Part shown: in pieces, positions 6,409 to 11,756 of the stretch
How the letters are laid out: each line of letters begins with the position of its first letter
Position numbering within the stretch: the first letter of the stretch is position 1
Source: Candidatus Magasanikiibacteriota bacterium
GTDB lineage: Bacteria; Patescibacteriota; Patescibacteriia; Magasanikbacterales; UBA922
Assembly (NCBI GenBank): GCA_023246565.1
Contig: JAHFIE010000035.1
Coordinates: 1 to 11,756 of the forward strand
DNA length: 11,756 nt
Direction of reading: 5' to 3'
Notes under the pieces: model-generated
What the model was told of the DNA's origin: nothing
The model's input: only the letters and a program-made list of their open reading frames with translations
Database searches by the model: none
Position numbers and translations under genes: made by a program

Positions 6409-7035
6409 ATGGCGAAAGTAAAATTATACAATCAAGCTGGTGAATCAACAAAAGAAATTGAATTACATGATGCTATTTTTGGTGTTACGCCAAAGGTAAC
6501 CGTTGTTCATCAAGTATTTGTTGCGCAAGCAGCCAATGCTCGTGAATCATGGGCCGATACAAAAGATCGTAGTGAAGTACGTGGTGGTGGTAAAAAACCA
6601 TGGAAACAAAAAGGTACCGGACGTGCTCGTCATGGATCTATTCGTTCACCGATTTGGAAAGGTGGCGGTGTAACTTTTGGACCGTTATCTGTTCGAAATT
6701 ACGCGCAAAAAATTAATAAAAAAATGAATGTTCTTGCCGTAAAAATGTGTTTGAGTGATAAATTGATTGATGATAAATTTGTGGTGATGGAAGCTTTACC
6801 GCAAACCGGCAAGACTAAAGATTTGGCAACATTACGAGCCAAATTACCCGGTGCTGGTCGTACCACACTTATTATTACTGCTGTGAAAGATGCTGCTACG
6901 ATAAAAGCCAGTCAAAATTTTCCAAAAACTATGGTAAAGCGGGCAAGCGATGTCTCAGTATCTGATTTACTGGGTTGTCAGTATGTAATTCTTACTGAAG
7001 CTGCTACTACGGTCTTGGAAAAGCGTTTAAAATAA
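6409..7035 (+). CDS. rplD: 50S ribosomal protein L4 (uL4)
   Basis: L4 binds 23S rRNA and its extended loop lines the narrow part of the exit tunnel. In E. coli it also represses the S10 operon by acting on the leader RNA. The 208-aa length is normal. The basic tunnel loop is clear at residues 54-95 (RSEVRGGGKKPWKQKGTGRA, then RHGSIRSPIWKGGG). The C-terminal part (DLLGCQYVILTEAA) matches the family's nucleotide-binding-like fold. The start at 6409 follows the rplC stop by 7 nt, has T at -1 and no SD. Given the attenuator-bearing leader upstream of rplC, L4 is the obvious candidate regulator, by analogy only. Confidence 0.97.
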   Translation: MAKVKLYNQAGESTKEIELHDAIFGVTPKVTVVHQVFVAQAANARESWADTKDRSEVRGGGKKPWKQKGTGRARHGSIRSPIWKGGGVTFGPLSVRNYAQKINKKMNVLAVKMCLSDKLIDDKFVVMEALPQTGKTKDLATLRAKLPGAGRTTLIITAVKDAATIKASQNFPKTMVKRASDVSVSDLLGCQYVILTEAATTVLEKRLK

Positions 7036-7039
7036 TTGT

Positions 7040-7468
7040 ATGGGATTTTTTGATAAAATCAATCGAAAAAATGCTCCGGCCAAAAAACGCGATGATATCG
7101 TTGACGCTGAAATTGTTGATGAGAAAAAATCAACCACAACGTCTGATGTTGATGTTCCGAGTTTATATAAAGCCGAAAGCAGGGGAGCTGCATACCGCAT
7201 TTTGCTCCGTCCACTTTTGAGTGAAAAAACGACTCGTGCTGAATCAAAAGGGGTTTATACGTTTTCCGTTGCCCTTGATGCTACCAAACCACAGATTATG
7301 AATGCTGTTGAACGAGTATACGGTGTTCGACCAACGCAGGTTCATACCATTTTAGTAGAGGGAAAAGCTGTCCGTTTTGGTCAACAAAAGGGTCGTCGCC
7401 GGAATTGGAAAAAAGCCTTGGTGACCTTACCAAAAGATACAACGATTACGATTCACACTGGTGTGTAA
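7040..7468 (+). CDS. rplW: 50S ribosomal protein L23 (uL23) with long N-terminal extension
   Basis: L23 sits at the exit of the polypeptide tunnel and docks trigger factor and SRP. The core starts near residue 51 (AYRILLRPLLSEKT) and contains ATKPQIMNAVERVYGV (81-96) and KGRRRNWKKALVTL (117-130), all typical. The protein is 142 aa, whereas E. coli L23 is about 100. The extra ~45 residues at the N-terminus begin MGFFDKINRKNAPAKK, a possible short amphipathic helix, followed by an acidic, Ser/Thr-rich linker. No alternative in-frame ATG would give a normal-length start at the core. The gene begins 4 nt after the rplD stop. Confidence 0.96.
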   Translation: MGFFDKINRKNAPAKKRDDIVDAEIVDEKKSTTTSDVDVPSLYKAESRGAAYRILLRPLLSEKTTRAESKGVYTFSVALDATKPQIMNAVERVYGVRPTQVHTILVEGKAVRFGQQKGRRRNWKKALVTLPKDTTITIHTGV

Positions 7469-7498
7469 GCAATAAAAAAGTATTTTGTTTCGAACTGT

Positions 7499-8341
7499 AT
7501 GCCAATTAAATTATACCGACCAACGACAAATGCCCGACGCCAAGCAAGCGTTCAGGATTTTTCGGATGTAACCACAATGTCGCCTCAGCGATCCTTGGTT
7601 AAGGTTTTGAAAAAACATTCTGGTCGTAATAATCAAGGCATTATCACGGTGCGTCATCGTGGCGGCGGCGTGAAGCGTTTATACAGAATTATTGATTTTA
7701 AACAAACGAATTTTGATGTACCTGGAACGATTACTACGATTGAATATGACCCAAATCGCGGAGCACGCATTGCTTTGGTTGAATATGCCAATGGACAAAA
7801 AGCATATACTGTAGCACCTCAAGGATTAAAAGTTGGTGATAAAATTATGGCATCACGTCAGGCAATCGAACCAACGGTTGGTGCGCGTATGCCGATTATG
7901 TTTATTCCTGTGGGCATGGTAATCTTTAATATTGAAAGTGAACCAGGTAAGGGTGGTCAATTGGTTCGAGGCGCTGGTGTTGGTGCTCAATTACAAACCG
8001 TTGAAGGCCGTCATGCTCAAATAAAATTACCGTCAGGAGAAGTTCGTCTTGTTTTGAAAGAATGCATGGCAACGATTAGTATGGTTGGCAATCCTGATTA
8101 TAAATTAGTCCGTTTAGGTAAAGCCGGCAGAATGCGTTTGAAAGGTTGGCGTCCGGTAGTTCGTGGTAAAGTTATGAATCCTGTTGATCACCCGCATGGT
8201 GGTGGTGAAGGTCGTAACCCGATTGGTTTGAAAGGTGGGCCAAAGACCAAATGGGGTAAGAAAGCTCTTGGGGTGAAGACTCGAAAAAATAAAAAATGGA
8301 CCAGTTCATTAATTTTAAAACGTCGTTCAACGAAAAAATAA
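7499..8341 (+). CDS. rplB: 50S ribosomal protein L2 (uL2)
   Basis: L2 is a core 23S-binding protein required for subunit association and peptidyl transfer. At 280 aa it is close to the usual 273-277. Visible features are the RNA-binding OB and SH3 modules (IITVRHRGGGVKRLYRIIDF; KVGDKIMAS; PGKGGQLVRGAGVGAQL) and the diagnostic NPVDHPHGGGEGRNP block (227-241), with the conserved histidines 231 and 233 near the position important for peptidyl transferase in E. coli (His229). The C-terminus is basic (LILKRRSTKK). A 30-nt AT-rich gap separates it from rplW, and an 81-nt gap with hairpins and repeats separates it from rpsS. Confidence 0.98.
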   Translation: MPIKLYRPTTNARRQASVQDFSDVTTMSPQRSLVKVLKKHSGRNNQGIITVRHRGGGVKRLYRIIDFKQTNFDVPGTITTIEYDPNRGARIALVEYANGQKAYTVAPQGLKVGDKIMASRQAIEPTVGARMPIMFIPVGMVIFNIESEPGKGGQLVRGAGVGAQLQTVEGRHAQIKLPSGEVRLVLKECMATISMVGNPDYKLVRLGKAGRMRLKGWRPVVRGKVMNPVDHPHGGGEGRNPIGLKGGPKTKWGKKALGVKTRKNKKWTSSLILKRRSTKK

Positions 8342-8347
8342 GTCATA

Positions 8348-8412
8348 GGACTTCGGTCCCCAGACCTTGGTCTCTCTCAGTGAGAAATCAAAGTCTGGAG
8401 TCTGAAGTCTGA
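8348..8412 (+). repeat. Hairpins and 7-bp tandem repeat between rplB and rpsS
   Basis: A perfect GGAC-TTCG-GTCC hairpin (8348-8359) has the very stable C(UUCG)G tetraloop. ACC/GGT stems (around 8362-8373) and TCTC-AGT-GAGA (8375-8385) follow. Then come three tandem 7-mers, AGTCTGG and AGTCTGA twice (8392-8412). The repeat block is also roughly complementary to 8350-8368 (ACTTC and CCAGAC segments against GAAGT and GTCTGG), giving a longer imperfect stem. The layout, inverted arm followed by a 7-bp direct array just before a start codon, copies that at 2629-2776 on a smaller scale. It may act in mRNA processing or pausing; unproven. Confidence 0.65.
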
Positions 8413-8422
8413 ATCTAGAACT

Positions 8423-8761
8423 ATGTCACGAAGTTTAAAAAAAGGCCCTTATATTAAAGACAAACTCTTGAAAAAGGTTGAGCGTGCTAAACAAGAAAAT
8501 AGCCGTAAACCAATCAAGACGTGGTCACGAGCATCAACGATTACCCCAGAAATGGTTGGATTGACGTTTGAAGTACATAATGGTAAGAATTTTTTGTCGG
8601 TGTATGTTGAAGAAAACATGGTTGGACACAAATTAGGTGAATTTTCCCCAACGAGAAAGTTTGTGAGTCATGGTGGTAAAATGGCCAAAGAACAAAGTAA
8701 GGATGCTGCAACCGGTTCTGCGCCAGCTCCAAAAGCAGCGGCCGGACCAACGAAGAAATAA
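8423..8761 (+). CDS. rpsS: 30S ribosomal protein S19 (uS19) with C-terminal extension
   Basis: S19 is in the 30S head near the tRNA sites and the inter-subunit bridge. The family pattern is complete: MSRSLKKGPYI at the start, KTWSRASTITPEMVGLTFEV (32-51), VHNGKNFLSVYV (51-62) and GHKLGEFSPTRKFVSHGG (68-85). It has 112 aa, about 20 more than E. coli S19. The surplus is an Ala/Pro/Lys-rich tail (91-112) that is probably flexible. The start has T at -1 and no SD, and lies 11 nt after the 7-bp repeat array. The gap to rplV is 18 nt. Confidence 0.97.
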   Translation: MSRSLKKGPYIKDKLLKKVERAKQENSRKPIKTWSRASTITPEMVGLTFEVHNGKNFLSVYVEENMVGHKLGEFSPTRKFVSHGGKMAKEQSKDAATGSAPAPKAAAGPTKK

Positions 8762-8779
8762 TCGTGGTAATTGATTTTT

Positions 8780-9181
8780 ATGGAAACGACAGCTAGTCTA
8801 AAAAATGTACGCCTGAGTCCACGAAAAATCCGATTGATAACGGATTTGATTAAAGGCATGAATGTTGCGGAAGCTGTTATCCAGTTGCAGTTTTCTCGCA
8901 AACACGCGGCACGAACCGTATTAAAATTATTGCGTTCTGCATTGGCAAATGCCAAACATAACCATGACCTTAAGCCTGAAAGCTTAATGATTAAAAATGC
9001 TTTTGTTGATGGTGGTGCGATTTTGTACCGTTGGATGCCCCGTGCCATGGGTCGGGCTACGCCACTGCGCAAACGCACAGCTCATGTAACGATTATTTTA
9101 TCAGGCGAAGGAGAAGTGCGGGCAGCTGACAAAACTGTTCGTGATACTGAAACCATTGAATCAACCCCTACGGCTCAATAA
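8780..9181 (+). CDS. rplV: 50S ribosomal protein L22 (uL22)
   Basis: L22 contacts all domains of 23S rRNA, and its beta-hairpin lines the exit tunnel opposite L4. The core matches the family: KNVRLSPRKIRLITDLIKG (8-26), LLRSALANAKHNHDL (50-64) and the tunnel hairpin YRWMPRAMGRATPLRKRTAH (83-102), where macrolide-resistance changes occur in other bacteria; no deletion is seen. It has 133 aa, with a Glu/Thr-rich tail after residue 112 that E. coli L22 (110 aa) lacks. The ATG at 8780 is preferred to an in-frame TTG at 8771 because it is ATG, has T at -1 and leaves a natural 18-nt gap. Confidence 0.96.
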   Translation: METTASLKNVRLSPRKIRLITDLIKGMNVAEAVIQLQFSRKHAARTVLKLLRSALANAKHNHDLKPESLMIKNAFVDGGAILYRWMPRAMGRATPLRKRTAHVTIILSGEGEVRAADKTVRDTETIESTPTAQ

Positions 9182-9191
9182 TTTATCCACT

Positions 9192-9881
9192 ATGGGACAT
9201 AAGGTACATCCAAAAATTCATCGTTTACCCGTGCTTTTTCCCTGGTCCTCACGCTGGGTAAAAAAAGCTAACTATGCCGATACTTTGCGCGAAGATATTT
9301 TAATACGTGAATATTTGCAAAAAAAAGGTAAAGATGCGCAAATTGATTCTATTCATATTGAACGAAGTCCAAAACATATTACGGTTACTATTTTCGCAGG
9401 TAAACCAGGGGTGATTATTGGTCGTGGTGGCCAAGGATTAGATGTTTTGCGCAAAGATATTGAACGAAAATTTTTACACATGATCCAAAAAGTAAAATTA
9501 AATATTCAAGAAGTTTCTTCTCCTTCACTGTCTGCCCAAATTGTTGCGGAAAGTGTTGCAAAGGACACTGAAGGACGTCTACCATACCGTCGCGTCATTA
9601 AACAACATATTGAGCGCGTTATGAAAGCTGGAGCTCAAGGGGTTAAGATTGGAATGTCTGGTCGGCTTAATGGTGTTGAAATTGCTCGCGCAGAAAAATT
9701 ATCACAAGGAAAGATTCCGTTAATTACCTTTCGAAGTAATGTTGATTACGCAGGCACTGTTGCTCATACGTTGCAGGGTACTATTGGTATTAAAGTATGG
9801 ATTTACAAAGGTGAATCATTTGGACGGGTTGATCGTTTAGCAGACGCCAACCAAGTTTCTGCTCAGAAGAAAGCTGCATAA
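9192..9881 (+). CDS. rpsC: 30S ribosomal protein S3 (uS3)
   Basis: S3 forms part of the mRNA entry channel and helps unwind mRNA. The N-terminus MGHKVHPKIHRLP is a variant of the usual MGQKVNPxGFRLG. The type II KH domain has its GXXG loop as GRGG (77-80) within GVIIGRGGQGLDVL. The C-terminal domain has GVKIGMSGRLNGVEIARAE, FRSNVDYA and GTIGIKVWIYKGE. The 229 aa are near the family norm (233 in E. coli). The start at 9192 follows the rplV stop by 10 nt with T at -1; an upstream in-frame extension to 9141 would overlap rplV and adds no family sequence. Confidence 0.97.
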   Translation: MGHKVHPKIHRLPVLFPWSSRWVKKANYADTLREDILIREYLQKKGKDAQIDSIHIERSPKHITVTIFAGKPGVIIGRGGQGLDVLRKDIERKFLHMIQKVKLNIQEVSSPSLSAQIVAESVAKDTEGRLPYRRVIKQHIERVMKAGAQGVKIGMSGRLNGVEIARAEKLSQGKIPLITFRSNVDYAGTVAHTLQGTIGIKVWIYKGESFGRVDRLADANQVSAQKKAA

Positions 9882-9891
9882 TTTCATTTGT

Positions 9892-10305
9892 ATGTTGTTA
9901 CCAAAAAAAGTTAAACATCGTAAATGGCATCATCCTCGCCGTCGCAACAAAGGTACGGCGACCCGTTTTACTACGGTGGCTTTTGGTAGCTATGGTTTAA
10001 AATCACTTGACCATGCTTGGATAACCTCTCGTCAGATTGAAGCTGCTCGTCGTGTTATGACACGATATGTAAAACGTGGTGGTAAAATTTGGATTCGTAT
10101 TTTTCCTGATCGTCCAGTGACCAAAAAAGGTAATGAATTGCCTATGGGTGGTGGGAAAGGTTCACCAGATCATTATGTAAGCACGATTAAACCTGGCACG
10201 GTATTGTTTGAAATGGAAGGAATCCCCGAGGATAAAGCGCGTGAAGCTCTTATTCTTTCTTCACACAAACTCCCTTTGAAAGCCAGATTTGTGAAGCGCG
10301 CTTAA
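9892..10305 (+). CDS. rplP: 50S ribosomal protein L16 (uL16)
   Basis: L16 organises the A-site tRNA region of the 50S subunit. At 137 aa it is of normal length. Typical segments are MLLPKKVKHRKWHHPRRR, FGSYGLKSLDHAWITSRQIE (31-50), GGKIWIRIFPDRPVTKK (63-79), GGGKG (86-90), GTVLFEMEGI (102-111) and AREALILSSHKLPLKARFV. The residue aligned with E. coli Arg81, hydroxylated there by the oxygenase YcfD/RoxA, is proline (P84 in ELPMGGGKG), by gap-free alignment from DRPVT to MG. Spacing is 10 nt from rpsC and 10 nt to rpmC. No SD; T at -1. Confidence 0.97.
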   Translation: MLLPKKVKHRKWHHPRRRNKGTATRFTTVAFGSYGLKSLDHAWITSRQIEAARRVMTRYVKRGGKIWIRIFPDRPVTKKGNELPMGGGKGSPDHYVSTIKPGTVLFEMEGIPEDKAREALILSSHKLPLKARFVKRA

Positions 10306-10315
10306 AGAATTTTAT

Positions 10316-10510
10316 ATGGACATGAAAGAACTCATGACAAAAAACCCTGGAGAATTGCACCGCATGCTCGCTGAAGCGCGTGATGAGTTACGTGAACTTA
10401 GATTTCGCGCTCATGAGCAACAACTTTCACAGGTGCGCCGTATTCGGACTGTTCGCCAAAGTGTGGCACGGCTTATTACTGCCATTAATTCAATGAAAAA
10501 GACGGCTTAA
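10316..10510 (+). CDS. rpmC: 50S ribosomal protein L29 (uL29)
   Basis: L29 is a small two-helix protein beside L23 at the tunnel exit. The 64 aa are typical. The family pattern KELMTKNPGELHRMLAEARD, then LRELRFRAHEQQLSQVRRIR and VRQSVARLITAIN, is clear. The ATG at 10316 is chosen over one at 10322 because it has T at -1. Its TAA stop touches a possible rpsQ ATG at 10510 (TAATG), so the two may be translationally coupled. Confidence 0.95.
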   Translation: MDMKELMTKNPGELHRMLAEARDELRELRFRAHEQQLSQVRRIRTVRQSVARLITAINSMKKTA

Positions 10511-10515
10511 TGTTT

Positions 10516-10785
10516 ATGAATACTACGCAAACCACAACCTTAGTTCATCACCGTCGTTTTAACGGCGTGGTCGTGCGCGCAAAGGCAGCCAAAACCATTG
10601 CAGTACGGGTGGAAACCAAAGCAATGCATCCCAAATATCGGAAACAATATACCCAGTCACGAACGTACTTGGTTCATGATGAACATAGTGTTGCCAAAGT
10701 TGGTGATGCCGTACTTTTTGAAGAATGTCGACCTCTTAGTAAATTAAAGCGTTGGCGCTTGCTTTCATTGGTTACATCAGCTTAA
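10516..10785 (+). CDS. rpsQ: 30S ribosomal protein S17 (uS17)
   Basis: S17 is a 16S-binding primary assembly protein with an OB fold. The core is typical: NGVVVRAKAAKTIAVRVET (16-34), HPKYRKQYTQSRTYLVHDE (38-56) and the signature GDAVLFEECRPLSKLKRW (63-80). From this start it has 89 aa, a normal length. Two ATGs are possible. The one at 10510 overlaps the rpmC stop; the one at 10516 has T at -1 like the other genes here, so I chose it, but coupling through the overlap is a fair alternative and adds only two residues. Confidence 0.95.
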   Translation: MNTTQTTTLVHHRRFNGVVVRAKAAKTIAVRVETKAMHPKYRKQYTQSRTYLVHDEHSVAKVGDAVLFEECRPLSKLKRWRLLSLVTSA

Positions 10786-10789
10786 TTAT

Positions 10790-11161
10790 ATGATTCAACA
10801 TCGTTCCATGCTCAAAGTCGCGGATAACTCCGGAGCCAAAAAGCTCATGTGTATTCGCGTACGCGGTGGATATAAAAAACGGTTTGCCATTATTGGCGAC
10901 ATTATTACGTGTGCTGTCAAAGAAGCTGCTCCTCGTGGCATCGTTAAAAAAAGTGAAGTGGTTCAAGCGGTTATTGTACGCCAAAGAAAAGAAATGCGTC
11001 GCAAAGATGGAACCTATATTCGCTTTGATGAAAATGCTGCGGTGATTATTGATGATAAAAATAAAGAACCCAAAGGAAGTCGTATTTTTGGACCAATAGC
11101 ACGTGAACTTCGTGCCAAAGGTTTTCAAAAAATTATTTCTTTGGCACCAGAGGTTTTGTAA
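10790..11161 (+). CDS. rplN: 50S ribosomal protein L14 (uL14)
   Basis: L14 lies at the subunit interface, contacts 16S helix 14 and binds the silencing factor RsfS. The 123 aa are close to the universal length. Diagnostic segments include SMLKVADNSGAKKLMCIRV (6-24), VKEAAPRGIVKKSEVVQAVI (43-62), RRKDGTYIRFDENAAVII (70-87) and GSRIFGPIARELR, ending in KIISLAPEVL. It begins 4 nt after the rpsQ stop. In E. coli this gene opens the separate spc operon; here the junction is tight and no promoter is visible, so S10 and spc genes are probably co-transcribed. Confidence 0.98.
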   Translation: MIQHRSMLKVADNSGAKKLMCIRVRGGYKKRFAIIGDIITCAVKEAAPRGIVKKSEVVQAVIVRQRKEMRRKDGTYIRFDENAAVIIDDKNKEPKGSRIFGPIARELRAKGFQKIISLAPEVL

Positions 11162-11186
11162 GAAGTACGCATAACATTGTATTGGT

Positions 11187-11507
11187 ATGAAAATTAAAAA
11201 AGGTGACAAGGTAAAAGTGCTCGCAGGCAAGGATCAGGGTAAAACCGGTAACGTGATCCAGGTTTTGCGTGGTAATGGGCACTATTTGGTGGTTGTTGAA
11301 GGAGTGAATACGCTTAAAAAGCATCTCCGAGCTGGTCGTAGTCGTGGTAATGAAAAAGGACAAACCATAGAATTACCAGCACCCATGCCTATGTCACGAG
11401 TTATGCTCATTGATCCAAAATCAGGCAAGCCGACTCGAGTTGGTTTCCGTGTTGAAGCAGGAGATAAAAAAAGAATTGCTAAGAAAAGTGGTGAAACCCT
11501 TTCCTAA
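11187..11507 (+). CDS. rplX: 50S ribosomal protein L24 (uL24)
   Basis: L24 starts 50S assembly and lies near the tunnel exit. It is 106 aa, the normal size. The KOW motif is at the N-terminus (IKKGDKVKVLAGKDQGKTGN, 3-22), followed by VVVEGVNTLKKHLRAG and the conserved C-terminal parts LPAPMPMSRVMLIDPKSGKP and TRVGFRV. The gap to rplN is 25 nt and to rplE 13 nt. There is no SD; the base before ATG is T. Confidence 0.97.
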   Translation: MKIKKGDKVKVLAGKDQGKTGNVIQVLRGNGHYLVVVEGVNTLKKHLRAGRSRGNEKGQTIELPAPMPMSRVMLIDPKSGKPTRVGFRVEAGDKKRIAKKSGETLS

Positions 11508-11520
11508 TATTAATGAATGT

Positions 11521-11756
11521 ATGTCAGCCCGATTATATACACACTACAAAGAAACCGTGGTACCAGCTCTGAAAGAGAAACTGGGATATCGCAATATTAT
11601 GCAGGTGCCTCGTGTTACCAAGGTTGTTTTGAATGTGGGTTTTGGTCGTCATGCAAAAGAAGAGAAATATATTGATACGGTAGAGAGAACCTTGGCCACG
11701 ATTACTGGCCAGAAACCAGTTCGTAATAAAGCAAAAAAATCAATTTCCAATTTTAA
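11521..11756 (+). CDS. rplE: 50S ribosomal protein L5 (uL5), 3' end outside window
   Basis: L5 binds 5S rRNA and forms part of the central protuberance. Seventy-eight codons are visible before the window ends. They contain YKETVVPALKEKLGYRNIMQ, VPRVTKVVLNVGFG and TITGQKPVRNKAKKSISNF, which match the first ~80 residues of the ~180-residue family. There is no in-frame stop, so the gene is cut only by the window edge. It follows rplX by 13 nt with T at -1 and no SD, in the standard spc operon order. Confidence 0.96.
   Translation, partial: MSARLYTHYKETVVPALKEKLGYRNIMQVPRVTKVVLNVGFGRHAKEEKYIDTVERTLATITGQKPVRNKAKKSISNF

Noticed and set aside
9141..9191. N-terminal extension of rpsC overlapping rplV
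   Set aside because: The family start MG-H/Q-KV lies at 9192; the extension overlaps rplV and is not conserved sequence.

Overview
The window looks like a piece of a Candidate Phyla Radiation (Patescibacteria) genome, most likely of the Parcubacteria group. The evidence is the 16S rRNA 3' half, which carries CPR-style departures from bacterial consensus (an A88/T548 swap equivalent to E. coli 921/1396, and a remodelled but paired helix 45), short AT-leaning intergenic gaps, almost no Shine-Dalgarno (SD) sequences on ribosomal protein genes, and several ribosomal proteins with lineage-style tails. The standard genetic code fits, since no gene needs TGA read through. The phylum call is fairly safe; anything finer is a guess.

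Layout. (1) 1-678: the last ~680 nt of a 16S rRNA gene, ending in an intact anti-SD. No tRNA, 23S or 5S follows, so this 16S is not linked downstream to 23S. (2) 679-871: spacer with three hairpins, the last a bidirectional terminator shared with a convergent gene. (3) 872-2038 (-): an unrecognised 388-aa cytoplasmic-looking protein. (4) 2142-2572: a compact, GC-richer cassette for a small cysteine-rich lipoprotein, the only gene here with a strong SD. That SD and start codon lie in one arm of a 12-bp inverted repeat. (5) 2629-2776: a palindromic array of degenerate 7-bp repeats, running to within 5 nt of the likely start of an unrecognised acidic protein (2782-3462). (6) 3508-4890: tuf with a textbook sigma70-type promoter, a structured leader and a terminator-like hairpin. 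(7) 4908-11756: the S10 operon running into the spc operon in the conserved bacterial order rpsJ-rplC-rplD-rplW-rplB-rpsS-rplV-rpsC-rplP-rpmC-rpsQ-rplN-rplX-rplE, with rplE cut by the window end.

How it works together. Apart from the three unrecognised or accessory proteins, everything serves translation: 16S rRNA, EF-Tu, and proteins of both ribosomal subunits. The S10 cluster is not one uninterrupted unit. Between rpsJ and rplC lies a 357-nt gap with its own consensus promoter and a ~290-nt leader that ends in an intrinsic terminator (8-bp perfect outer stem plus T7) about 60 nt before rplC, which suggests conditional attenuation of the rest of the operon. Between rplB and rpsS lies a second, smaller hairpin and heptamer-repeat element.

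The most unusual signals are the 7-bp-phased inverted/direct repeat array at 2629-2776 with an analogue at 8348-8412, the rplC leader attenuator, the SD-sequestering repeat of the lipoprotein gene, and a uniform T at position -1 of the chosen start codons in an otherwise SD-less gene set. No mobile element, CRISPR array or tRNA was seen.
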